Shown here one piece after another: positions 1 through 10,589 of a stretch of DNA of 64,000 nucleotides (positions are counted from its first letter, which is position 1; each line of letters starts with the position of its first letter). Position numbers and translations under genes: made by a program. Under the pieces are notes generated by a model. That model was given only the letters and a program-made list of their open reading frames with translations. It was not told where the DNA came from and searched no databases. The stretch is from Helicobacteraceae bacterium (lineage in GTDB: Bacteria > Campylobacterota > Campylobacteria > Campylobacterales > Sulfurimonadaceae), in NCBI GenBank assembly GCA_027063225.1, contig JAMOSG010000036.1, forward strand, positions 35,990-99,989. The letters run 5' to 3'.

Positions 1-30
1 AGTCACAAAAATATTCAAACACTAAAGCTA

Positions 31-45
31 TGCCCATAAAGGGCA
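31..45 (-). terminator. Possible hairpin downstream of thiC
   Basis: TGCCC-ATAAA-GGGCA inverted repeat just past the thiC stop; weak U-tract. Confidence 0.35.
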
Positions 46-64
46 AGAGAAACAAACTTATGCT

Positions 65-1459
<1,395 letters not shown>

Positions 1460-1712
1460 TTAAAGTATATGGAAATATAATCAAATAAGATTAAATTATC
1501 ATTAAGGAGTTAGATTAAGCAAGAGATTTAACTTCGAAATAGTATTTATATATAAATAGTTTAAACTTCTTTTAATAAATAGAGTTTTATTAAATAATCA
1601 AAACTAGCACTCCCAACATTCGTAAAAAAAACAACTTATCTTCAAAGACAAAGAGAAACAAAAGTTTTAATATGTATAATTTCGTAACACTTTTGAGATA
1701 AAAGGGATTTTT

Positions 1713-2840
1713 TTGTCAGATACTACACTCATTTTACTTGCTGCTGGTAGTTCTAGTAGGTTTGATTACAACGTAAAAAAGCAATGGTTACGTATTGGAG
1801 ATACTCCACTGTGGCAATTTGTAGCACAACGTTTCGCACAAAGTGGGCTTTTTAGTAACATTATTGTTACAGCTTCTGCAACAGATATAGAGTTTATGAA
1901 ACAATACAGCTCCTCTTTTACTTTTGTTGAGGGTGGAGCTTCAAGGCAACTCTCACTTAAAAATGCTTTAGAATTTGTAAAGAGTGAATATGTGCTTGTT
2001 AGTGATATTGCTCGTGCTTGTATCTCTCGACAATTTTTAGAAACTATTCTTTTGCATAAAACTCAAGCAAAAAGTGTTGTGCCTTACCTTAAGGTTACTG
2101 ACACTATTGTGTACCAAAACCAAACTATCAATAGAGATGAAGTAAAGCGTATTCAAACTCCTCAACTCTCACACACTCAAACACTTAAAGAGGCACTCCA
2201 AACTCAACAAGAGTTTACAGATGAAAGTAGTGCCATAGCAGCACTTGGGTATGAGCGTTATTTTATTTTAGGTGAAGAGGATGCTCATAAAATCACTTAT
2301 GTAAGTGATCTTAACAAAGTTCCATGTTTAGCCAAACCATCAAATAACACTTTAAGTGGAAACGGTTTTGATGTACACCCATTTGAACAAAATAAAGCTA
2401 TGTATTTAGGTGGTGTGCATATAGAGAATGTAGAATATGGTTTTGCAGCACATAGCGATGGCGATGTAGCCATTCATGCACTTATAGATGCACTTTTAGG
2501 TGCCGCTGGAATGGGTGATATTGGTATGCTATTTCCTGATAATGACAACACTTACAAAAATATAGACTCTAAAAAACTCCTCAGTGAAGTTGTTACAAAA
2601 CTTCACAACTATGGGTTTGAAATTATTAATGTAGATATTACCATAGCAGCTCAAAAACCTCGCCTTGCAAAGTATAAAATGGCAATGAGAACAACTCTTG
2701 CTACTATTTTAGGTATAAACCAAGCACTTTGTAATGTTAAAGCAACGACAACTGAAAAACTGGGTTTTGTTGGTAGAGGTGAAGGTGTAAGTGTATGGGC
2801 AAATGCAAGTTTAAAATATTTTGATTGGACGAAGGTATAA
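1713..2840 (+). CDS. ispDF: Bifunctional IspD/IspF (MEP pathway)
   Basis: N-terminal LLAAGSSSRF cytidylyltransferase motif fused to C-terminal GNGFDVHPF...HSDGDVAIHALIDALLGAAGMGDIG IspF domain; TTG start. Confidence 0.95.
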   Translation: MSDTTLILLAAGSSSRFDYNVKKQWLRIGDTPLWQFVAQRFAQSGLFSNIIVTASATDIEFMKQYSSSFTFVEGGASRQLSLKNALEFVKSEYVLVSDIARACISRQFLETILLHKTQAKSVVPYLKVTDTIVYQNQTINRDEVKRIQTPQLSHTQTLKEALQTQQEFTDESSAIAALGYERYFILGEEDAHKITYVSDLNKVPCLAKPSNNTLSGNGFDVHPFEQNKAMYLGGVHIENVEYGFAAHSDGDVAIHALIDALLGAAGMGDIGMLFPDNDNTYKNIDSKKLLSEVVTKLHNYGFEIINVDITIAAQKPRLAKYKMAMRTTLATILGINQALCNVKATTTEKLGFVGRGEGVSVWANASLKYFDWTKV

Positions 2841-2843
2841 AGA

Positions 2844-3731
2844 TTGAAGATATTAATTATAGAAAATGAGATATATTTAGCGCAAAGTATCGCTACAAAG
2901 CTCTCTGAAAAGGGGCATATTTGTGAAATGTGTACCTCAACAAAAGATGCTATTAAAGGTAGCCAATACGATGTAGTACTCCTTTCTACAAATATTAATG
3001 GTCAAGATTTCAATCCTGTTATAGAAACTTTTAAAAAATCGATTGTTATTTTAATGGTTTCATACATTAGTAACGACACAGTTTCTAAACCCCTTGCAGC
3101 TGGTGCAAAAGACTATATCTTAAAACCTTTTATGATAGAAGAGCTTATTAGAAAGATTGATCATTACCAAGATTATGAGCGTCTTAAAAAGAGAAATGTA
3201 GCTTATGAAAAGTACCTTAACTACTCTTTTGAATCTCTCTCTAAAGAGTATGACCATAACAATATTGAGTTACCTCTTTTTATCGCATCATCGTTTGGTA
3301 AATATGCTGATGCGTTTGCATTTGAACATGCTCAAGCTAAAAATGCACCTTTTTATTTTGTGTCGCTAAGTGAACCAAAAGCACTTCAAGAGATAGAGTC
3401 TATTCCCCACAATGCTATCATTTATGTAACAGACTTTCAAGTACTTAAAAAAGGTGAGCGTCAAACATTTTTAGATCTTATAAAAGAGAAAAACGTTATT
3501 GTCGCAAGTAGTGAAAAAATAGAAGATATCCCTTACAATGTTCTTGAAATTAAAAATGAAAATACACTTTTTGATAGAAGCGACATCCTCCCAATTGAGG
3601 ATTATATTAAATTTATCGTGTTAAACTTTCAAGATAAATACCCAGATACTGAACTTTCTAAAAAACTAGGAATTTCACGTAAAAGCCTTTGGGAAAAAAG
3701 AAAAAAATATGACATCACAAAGAAAAAATAA
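2844..3731 (+). CDS. Atypical response regulator, HP1021/CemR-like (degenerate receiver, C-terminal Fis-type HTH)
   Basis: Receiver-like N-terminus with Ser at the phospho-Asp position (VVLLSTNI), conserved ILKPF lysine, C-terminal TELSKKLGISRKSLWEKRKKY HTH; next to ispDF. Confidence 0.85.
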   Translation: MKILIIENEIYLAQSIATKLSEKGHICEMCTSTKDAIKGSQYDVVLLSTNINGQDFNPVIETFKKSIVILMVSYISNDTVSKPLAAGAKDYILKPFMIEELIRKIDHYQDYERLKKRNVAYEKYLNYSFESLSKEYDHNNIELPLFIASSFGKYADAFAFEHAQAKNAPFYFVSLSEPKALQEIESIPHNAIIYVTDFQVLKKGERQTFLDLIKEKNVIVASSEKIEDIPYNVLEIKNENTLFDRSDILPIEDYIKFIVLNFQDKYPDTELSKKLGISRKSLWEKRKKYDITKKK

Positions 3732-4899
3732 AACAATCTTTATAGACCGCGAAGCTGCCTCTGCACTAGAGCTTGTAAAAGACAAACTTCTCTACCCTCT
3801 TACTGGTTTAATGAACCAAAAAGAGAGTGAAGAGGTTTTACAAACTGGACTTATAAACAACAGAACTTTTCCTTTCCCTTTCATCCTTGCTCCCGCTGGA
3901 AAAAAAAATGAAACTATTTTACAAACACTCACTCAAGGTGAAGAGATAACTCTTATTTGTGAAAATGAGGAGTTTGCAACACTTATTGTAGATGAAGTAT
4001 TTAAAATAGACACAAAAGCAAGAGTAAAACACCTCTATGGAACAGATGACTTAGCACACCCTGGAGTAGAAGCAACGCTAAAACGTTTAGGCTCTTATGC
4101 AGTAAGTGGCGAGTACACTATTGTAAACAAACAGCCAAACCAAAATGTAAAACTTATTCAAGATGCTAAAAACATCATTAATGCAAAACATACAACTGCA
4201 ATTTTTATGGCAGCAAATCCACTCCACCGTGGGCATGAAAGGCTTATTCGCCAAACACTCGATAGAACAGATTTACTTGTTATATTTTTACTCAAACCAT
4301 ATGAAAACAAAAACTTAAGTTACGATTTACGTAAAGAGGCTTTGGAGTTTTTTATCCAAAACTATTTACCAAAGAATCGTGTTATTATTGTTCCTCTTGA
4401 AAACAGCTATATTTTTGCAGGATTTAATGAGATTATAATAGATGCAATTGTTGCAAAAAACCATGGGTGTGATCGCTTAACAATTGGGCAAAACCATGCA
4501 GGGCTTGGAATGTTTTACGATTGCAATTCCAACAAATCTATAATTGATCGTGTAACAAATGTAGATATCGAAATAGAAATAGCTAGTGAATATGTCTATT
4601 GTGATAAATGTACAACACTTGTAAGTAAAGATACCTGTCCACATGGGCAACACCACCATATGTCTTACCATTCAGATTCTATTTTAGAGCTTTTAGAGAT
4701 GGGAATAGTTCCACCTGCTGTGCTTATGCGTAGAGAGATTTCAGCGCATATTTTGGCAAAACTCTTTCCAAATAGATTTAAAAACTTAGAAAAACTCTAC
4801 TACGACCTCTTCCCAACAGAGGGACTTTTAAAAGAGCATACATCAAAAGATTTTTATCTTAAACTTATGCAACTTTACCAAACTACTTCACTTACGTAA
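3709..4899 (+). CDS. Divergent sulfate adenylyltransferase-like (ATP sulfurylase fold) protein
   Basis: NPLHRGHE HxGH nucleotidylyltransferase motif, GQNHAGLG, CDKC-x8-CPH Zn-binding motif; sulfate-binding QTRN signature not conserved. Confidence 0.8.
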   Translation: MTSQRKNKTIFIDREAASALELVKDKLLYPLTGLMNQKESEEVLQTGLINNRTFPFPFILAPAGKKNETILQTLTQGEEITLICENEEFATLIVDEVFKIDTKARVKHLYGTDDLAHPGVEATLKRLGSYAVSGEYTIVNKQPNQNVKLIQDAKNIINAKHTTAIFMAANPLHRGHERLIRQTLDRTDLLVIFLLKPYENKNLSYDLRKEALEFFIQNYLPKNRVIIVPLENSYIFAGFNEIIIDAIVAKNHGCDRLTIGQNHAGLGMFYDCNSNKSIIDRVTNVDIEIEIASEYVYCDKCTTLVSKDTCPHGQHHHMSYHSDSILELLEMGIVPPAVLMRREISAHILAKLFPNRFKNLEKLYYDLFPTEGLLKEHTSKDFYLKLMQLYQTTSLT

Positions 4900-4912
4900 A
4901 AAAGGAAACAGA

Positions 4913-5416
4913 TTGAGAAAATTTTTTTTAACATTAGGTTTTAGCGGACTTAGCCCTATTGCTCCAGGAACTGTTGGTTCTTTAGTTTCACTTATTTTAG
5001 GTGTTTTTGTACTTATCTACTTTGATGCTTATACACTTTTTTTAGCAGCAGCACTTATTAGTGTTGTAGCAGTAAAAGAGATAAACAAATATGAAACAAT
5101 CACAAAAACACATGATGATAAAAGCATTGTTATAGATGAACTTGCAGGTATGTGGTTTGCACTAAGTGTTGCTCCAGCTATGGGTGTTGCACCAGATGAA
5201 ATTTTAAACCTTAGCAATGGCTTTTTAATTCAAGTTATTTTAGCTTTTGCATTTTTTAGATACTTTGACATCACAAAACCTTCTATTATTGGAAGAATAG
5301 ATAAACAAACAGAGGGTGGTGTTGGTGTAATGGGTGATGATATTATCGCAGGTTTTGCAGCGGGTATTGCTACAGCTCTTACTTGGCAAGGGATCCTTGC
5401 GTTAAATATTTTTTAG
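4913..5416 (+). CDS. pgpA: Phosphatidylglycerophosphatase A
   Basis: SPIAPGTVGSLVSL, DDKSIVIDELAGMWFAL, GGVGVMGDDIIAG motifs. Confidence 0.92.
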   Translation: MRKFFLTLGFSGLSPIAPGTVGSLVSLILGVFVLIYFDAYTLFLAAALISVVAVKEINKYETITKTHDDKSIVIDELAGMWFALSVAPAMGVAPDEILNLSNGFLIQVILAFAFFRYFDITKPSIIGRIDKQTEGGVGVMGDDIIAGFAAGIATALTWQGILALNIF

Positions 5417-5424
5417 GCTAAAAA

Positions 5425-6072
5425 ATGACTTGGCAAGAGATTATCGAGGAGCAAAAAGAACAAGAGTATTTTAAAAAGCTCAAAGCGTTTATAGATGAAC
5501 GCTATGAGCAAACAACAGTTTACCCACCTAAAAATAAAATCTTTAATGCTTTTGCACTTTGCAAATATGAAAACTTAAAAGTGGTTATTTTAGGGCAAGA
5601 CCCCTACCACCAACCAAACCAAGCACAAGGTTTAGCATTTTCTACCCCTAAAGAGATTAAAAACCCACCAAGTATGGTAAATATTTTTAAAGAGATAGAA
5701 TCAGACTTAGGGCATCCCTCTAGTTGTTTAGATGGTGACTTAACGCCATGGGCAAAACAGGGAATTTTACTTATAAATGCAGTTTTAACAGTAGAAGACT
5801 CTAAACCACAATCTCACCAAAACAAAGGGTGGGAGATTTTTACAGATAATATTATTCAGCATATTTCACAACATAAAGAGGGAATTGTTTTTTTACTGTG
5901 GGGCTCTTCTGCTATTAAAAAAGCAAAACTTATCGATGCTACAAAACACCATATTTTAACAGCACCCCACCCTAGTCCACTCTCTGCATATCGTGGTTTT
6001 TTTGGGTGTAAACACTTCTCTATGACAAACCAAATCTTACAACAACAAAAAAAAGAGCCAATTATTTGGTAA
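5425..6072 (+). CDS. ung: Uracil-DNA glycosylase
   Basis: VVILGQDPYHQPNQAQGLAFS and HPSPLSAYRGFFGCKHF motifs. Confidence 0.97.
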   Translation: MTWQEIIEEQKEQEYFKKLKAFIDERYEQTTVYPPKNKIFNAFALCKYENLKVVILGQDPYHQPNQAQGLAFSTPKEIKNPPSMVNIFKEIESDLGHPSSCLDGDLTPWAKQGILLINAVLTVEDSKPQSHQNKGWEIFTDNIIQHISQHKEGIVFLLWGSSAIKKAKLIDATKHHILTAPHPSPLSAYRGFFGCKHFSMTNQILQQQKKEPIIW

Positions 6073-6081
6073 TTCACAAAG

Positions 6082-6102
6082 GTTGATTGACATAGACTCA
6101 AC
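6082..6102. promoter_or_regulatory. HAIR-like HspR operator
   Basis: GTTGATT-N7-ACTCAAC inverted repeat (one mismatch between arms), resembling CTTGAGT-N7-ACTCAAG, upstream of the dnaJ-hspR operon. Confidence 0.7.
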
Positions 6103-6116
6103 TCTTATGATATAAT
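6087..6116 (+). promoter_or_regulatory. Sigma70-type promoter of the dnaJ/cbpA-hspR operon
   Basis: TTGACA (6087-6092), N18, TATAAT (6111-6116) with upstream TG. Confidence 0.7.
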
Positions 6117-6150
6117 TGCACTTAGAAAATTAATCGTAGGAGGAAGAGAT

Positions 6151-7041
6151 ATGGCTAAATCATTATATGAAACACTCAAAGTCTCTGAAAATGCAACAGA
6201 ATCAGAAATTAAAAAAGCTTACAGAAAACTCGCTCGTCAATACCATCCAGATGTTTGTAAAGAACCATCTTGTGAAGAAAAATTTAAAGAAATTAATGCA
6301 GCTTATGAAGTTTTAAGCGACCCGCAAAAAAAAGCACAATATGACCAAGTTGGTGATGGAATGTTTGGTGGTCAAAACTTCCATGACTTTTCACGTGCAC
6401 AAGGTGGCAATGTAGACTTAGATGAAATTTTACGTCAAATGTTCTCAGGTGGTGGCTTTGGTGGCAGCGCTGGAGGCTTTGGCGGTTTTGGAGGCGGTGG
6501 CTTTGGCGGAGGTGGTTTCCACCAAGAGTACCAAGAGCCAAATTTAGATATTGAAACAAGTGTTACAATCCCATTTAGTGTAGCAATTTTAGGGGGAACT
6601 CACTCTGTTTCAGTTAATGGTGAACGTTTCGATATTAAAATCCCAGCTGGTGTAAAAACTGGTGAAAAAATGCGTGTAAAAGGGAAAGGTCATGCACAAA
6701 ATGGACGTGCTGGAGATCTATTTTTAAAAATTAATGTAGCAGATAATCCAGAATATACACGTGATGGTGATGACTTAACAAAAACATTTGATGTACCACT
6801 TTATGCGGCACTCTTTGGTGGCAAAATTGCTATTCAAACACTAGAAAAAGAGATAAAACTCAAAGTTCCTCAAAATACTAAAAATGGACAAAGTTTCCGT
6901 GTTAAAGGTATGGGTGCAACAAATAGAAAAACAAAACAAAGAGGTGATCTTTACTTAAAAGCAAATATTGTCCTTCCAAAAGTGGAAGAGTTAGATAGCG
7001 ATTTAGTAGAGATGATGAAAGAGAAACTTCCAAAGGAGTAG
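6151..7041 (+). CDS. cbpA: DnaJ-family co-chaperone (CbpA type, no zinc finger)
   Basis: J-domain with HPD (YHPDVCK), G/F-rich linker, C-terminal DnaJ domains; no CxxCxGxG repeats. Confidence 0.93.
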   Translation: MAKSLYETLKVSENATESEIKKAYRKLARQYHPDVCKEPSCEEKFKEINAAYEVLSDPQKKAQYDQVGDGMFGGQNFHDFSRAQGGNVDLDEILRQMFSGGGFGGSAGGFGGFGGGGFGGGGFHQEYQEPNLDIETSVTIPFSVAILGGTHSVSVNGERFDIKIPAGVKTGEKMRVKGKGHAQNGRAGDLFLKINVADNPEYTRDGDDLTKTFDVPLYAALFGGKIAIQTLEKEIKLKVPQNTKNGQSFRVKGMGATNRKTKQRGDLYLKANIVLPKVEELDSDLVEMMKEKLPKE

Positions 7042-7044
7042 AAA

Positions 7045-7428
7045 ATGATTCACCAATATGATGAACCTGTTTATCTCATTAGTATTGTTGCAAAAATTTT
7101 AGATATCCACCCTCAGACACTTCGCCAATATGAGAGGGAAAACCTTATTCGTCCTTCACGCTCCAATGGGCGTGTAAGACTCTACTCACAACACGATATT
7201 GATCGTATTAAGCTTATTTTACGCCTTACTCGTGAACTTGGTGTAAATCTAGCTGGAGTTGATGTCATTTTACGTTTAAAAGAAAATATTGACCAACTAG
7301 AAAATGAAGTAGCTTCACTAAGACATGAGTTAGCACAAGCAAATAACAACCGCTCAGTTTCACCAGATAAAGCGCTTGTTACTAAAAAATCACTCTATGA
7401 GATGGTGATTTTTGAAGAGAAAAAGTAG
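7045..7428 (+). CDS. hspR: MerR-family heat-shock repressor HspR
   Basis: MerR HTH (HPQTLRQYERENLIRPSRSNGRVRLYS) immediately downstream of the dnaJ-like gene. Confidence 0.92.
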   Translation: MIHQYDEPVYLISIVAKILDIHPQTLRQYERENLIRPSRSNGRVRLYSQHDIDRIKLILRLTRELGVNLAGVDVILRLKENIDQLENEVASLRHELAQANNNRSVSPDKALVTKKSLYEMVIFEEKK

Positions 7429-7433
7429 TAGTT

Positions 7434-8729
7434 ATGTTAAAGAGTACCACACTCTTTGTAGGGGCGTTACTTTTAGTTGGTTGTAATGCCTCTTCAACAC
7501 AACCGCACGAGGAGGAGATAACAACACAACCTCCAACCTATGAAGAAACTTCTCTTGAAGACTCTACTGCTATTACAACCTTAAATAACTTAAGAGAAAG
7601 TATAGGGCTAAATAAACTCACACAAAACCAACTTCTTGATAACTCTGCACTCAATCATGCTACATATTTAAATGACAACAATCTTAGTGGACATATAGAA
7701 GAGGAGAATAAAGAAAGTTTTACAGGTATAAACCCTGTAGATAGAACAACCTATGTTGGATATAAAAGCCAAAAAATTTTAGAAAATGTTTCTGTAGGTC
7801 AAGAAGATGAAACAGCTTCCATAGATGGACTAATGGGTGCTATTTATCATAGAATTGCTTTTTTAGCATTTGATATAGATGAGATTGGGTATGGAGATAA
7901 AAATAAACACTATGTTTACAATATGGGAAATTCAAAACTCAATACTTTATGTGATAAAGAGAGTTTTGATGGTGTTGGAGTCTATTACACTAATGTTTGT
8001 AGTGATAAAGATTTTAAAATAGAATATAATACTTATAACACTGCACTAAGTAGTGTTGCACTGGTAAATCCATCACTTATTGTTTATCCATATAATAATC
8101 AAACAAATGTAACTCCTGTTTTTTATGAAGAATCTCCAGATCCACTACCAAACCAAAGTGTAAGTGCCATTCCAATAAGTGTTGCTTTTAATAGTTACGA
8201 TTTTAATACCTCAAAACTTACAGTAGAAAACTTTGAACTACACAACCAAAAAGATGAATTACTTGAATTAGTTCTATTTGAAGATGGTGATTCAATATTA
8301 AAAGAAACAAATGATATTAACCATGAGTTTTCACCTTTTGATTTTGCAATTTTTCCAAAACAAAGATTAGACTACAACACAACATACAGTGCACAATTCA
8401 CATACACGTATGATAACAAGAGTTTTACAAAAAAATGGAGTTTTACTACAAAATCGCTTCCTAATCTTATAACTTACAATAATGAAACACTTCATCTTAA
8501 TCTTGCTACACCATACTATGTGTATCTTAAACCATTAAATGAAAATGATACTATTGCACATATTAGTGTGCGTTGCTCTTACCAAAGTGGTGGAGATGTA
8601 GATATAGATACTTCACTTCACGATCAAAATACAATAAAACTTGAAGTAAATGGAAGAGGTGTAGAGAGTTGTAGACTCTCTGTGTTAAAGAGTGATAACT
8701 CTACACAAGATATAGAGTTAGATTTTTAA
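7434..8729 (+). CDS. CAP/SCP-domain lipoprotein
   Basis: Lipobox LLVGC at N-terminus; CAP-like LNNLRESIGLNKLTQNQLLDNSALNHATYL. Confidence 0.75.
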   Translation: MLKSTTLFVGALLLVGCNASSTQPHEEEITTQPPTYEETSLEDSTAITTLNNLRESIGLNKLTQNQLLDNSALNHATYLNDNNLSGHIEEENKESFTGINPVDRTTYVGYKSQKILENVSVGQEDETASIDGLMGAIYHRIAFLAFDIDEIGYGDKNKHYVYNMGNSKLNTLCDKESFDGVGVYYTNVCSDKDFKIEYNTYNTALSSVALVNPSLIVYPYNNQTNVTPVFYEESPDPLPNQSVSAIPISVAFNSYDFNTSKLTVENFELHNQKDELLELVLFEDGDSILKETNDINHEFSPFDFAIFPKQRLDYNTTYSAQFTYTYDNKSFTKKWSFTTKSLPNLITYNNETLHLNLATPYYVYLKPLNENDTIAHISVRCSYQSGGDVDIDTSLHDQNTIKLEVNGRGVESCRLSVLKSDNSTQDIELDF

Positions 8730-9793
8730 CCTAAAAAATTTTTTACTCTCACATAATCAAAACGGGTTGGCTTTTTAGCCTCCCCTGTTCCTAAAAGTGT
8801 TGCTATCCATCTTGTATTTTTATTGTTATAAAACATAATTTTAAGCATAATAGTTAGTGGAATAGATAAAAACATACCAACTATCCCTAAAAGCCATCCC
8901 CAAAAAATCAAAGATAAAAAGACAACCAAACTAGAAAGACCTAGCCCTTTACCCATAACTTTTGGCTCAATAATAGAGCCTATAACAATATTTACAACTA
9001 CATACACCACAACAACTGCTGCAGCACTTAGTGGACCTAACTGCACAAGTGTTAAAAGCACTACGGGAAATGCTGCTATGATTGAGCCAATATTTGGAAT
9101 AAAGTTAAATAAAAATGCAATCATTGCCCATAAGAATGGGTAATCTACACCAATAAACCAAAGAGCTATATAGATAATAAAACCAGTAAATGCAGAAATA
9201 ACTGCTTTTAAAACCATATAATTTTTAATTTGAGAAAGGATTTTATCTAAATGTTTCAAAGATGTTTTATCTCTAAAAATAGAAGATAATTTATAGGAAA
9301 AATTATTTGATTCTAAAAGCATAAAAATAACACTAAAAAAAACAACAAATCCATCACTAAAAATACCACCCATACTCTGCATAGCTTTAGTAGCAAAAGA
9401 CATTATCTCTTTAGAGTTAAAAACTCCAGCTATATCATCACGCGAAATAGCTATACCAAACTCCTCTAAAAAAGAAGCGATATCTGCATAATAGATAAGC
9501 AGCTTTGTTGTGTAAGTTTCTATATTTGCGTTAAAACTATAAAGAGATGTTCCAACAAGTTTAGCAACACCTAGACCTAAAGCTATAAAAGTAACAAGAA
9601 CAATCGTTAAAGAGATACTATCTGGAACATTATAACGAGAAAAAAAGTTGTAAAATGGATGTAAAATAATCGCTAAAAAGAGTGAAAGTAAAAAAGGTAC
9701 AATCACAACAAAAGCAGCTTTAACCCCTGCAATAACAATAATAATACTCGCAAAAACAATAAAGAAATATCCTATTTGATGTTGTTCTTTCAC
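8726..9793 (-). CDS. AI-2E family transporter (PerM-like)
   Basis: Multi-TM; AFLFNFIPNIGSIIAAFPVV, IIEPKVMGKGLGLSSLVVFLSLIFWGWLLGIVGMFLSIPL. Confidence 0.9.
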   Translation of the reverse strand: MKEQHQIGYFFIVFASIIIVIAGVKAAFVVIVPFLLSLFLAIILHPFYNFFSRYNVPDSISLTIVLVTFIALGLGVAKLVGTSLYSFNANIETYTTKLLIYYADIASFLEEFGIAISRDDIAGVFNSKEIMSFATKAMQSMGGIFSDGFVVFFSVIFMLLESNNFSYKLSSIFRDKTSLKHLDKILSQIKNYMVLKAVISAFTGFIIYIALWFIGVDYPFLWAMIAFLFNFIPNIGSIIAAFPVVLLTLVQLGPLSAAAVVVVYVVVNIVIGSIIEPKVMGKGLGLSSLVVFLSLIFWGWLLGIVGMFLSIPLTIMLKIMFYNNKNTRWIATLLGTGEAKKPTRFDYVRVKNFLG

Positions 9794-10587
9794 TGTTGTA
9801 CCTCTTTTTGATTAAAAAGTTCTTGAAGATATGAAGCTATATTCATAAAACAAAATGTTACAAGAAAAATCATAAGTCCAGGAAAAAAGCTGACCCACCA
9901 AGCAATCTCTATAACCTCTTTTCCACCATTTAAAATTGTTCCCCAACTCATTTGTGGAGGAACTATTCCAAGTCCCAAAAAACTAAGAGAAGACTCTGTT
10001 AAAATAGCACCACCAATACCAAAAGTAAAACTCACTAAAAAAATAGGAGCTAAAAGTGGCGCATAATATTTAAAAAAGATTTTCGTTTTACTTACTTTTG
10101 CAATATTTAAAATCTTAATAAAAGGTTGCTTCGTAATTTTGTAGCTATCAGAACGAATAAGCCGTGCTGTGGACATCCACCCTGTTATGGAGATAATAGC
10201 TATTAAAATAAACACCGAAGCATCAACATACCCAACAAGTGCCAAAAGTAAAAAAAGTGTAGGAAATGTTAAAAATAAATCTACCACTATTACAAATATT
10301 TTATCGAAATAGCCTCTAAAATATCCAGCCATTACCCCATAAATAAGCCCAATTAAAGAGGCAATAAGTGCACTTGCAATCCCAATAACAAGTGAAACTT
10401 TTCCACCCTCTATAACACGTGCTAAAATATCACGTCCAAGCCTATCTGTACCAAATGGGTGTTGTAATGAAGGCGAAAATAAAATAGAGTGAGGGTCTAA
10501 TTCATAAGGGGAGAGAGTATAAAAATACTCTCCAAAAAAAGTGAGAAAAAATATAAAAAAAAGTAAGAAAAAACTTAACTTTGGCAT
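9790..10587 (-). CDS. Peptide/nickel-type ABC transporter permease (DppC/YejE-like)
   Basis: HPFGTDRLGRDILARVIEGGKVSL motif, TM pattern, EAA-like loop. Confidence 0.9.
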   Translation of the reverse strand: MPKLSFFLLFFIFFLTFFGEYFYTLSPYELDPHSILFSPSLQHPFGTDRLGRDILARVIEGGKVSLVIGIASALIASLIGLIYGVMAGYFRGYFDKIFVIVVDLFLTFPTLFLLLALVGYVDASVFILIAIISITGWMSTARLIRSDSYKITKQPFIKILNIAKVSKTKIFFKYYAPLLAPIFLVSFTFGIGGAILTESSLSFLGLGIVPPQMSWGTILNGGKEVIEIAWWVSFFPGLMIFLVTFCFMNIASYLQELFNQKEVQQ

Positions 10588-10589
10588 TA

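Noticed and set aside
6293-6559. Minus-strand ORF and GGF-coding repeats in the dnaJ-like gene
   Set aside because: Repeats are the normal G/F linker; the antisense ORF is a by-product.
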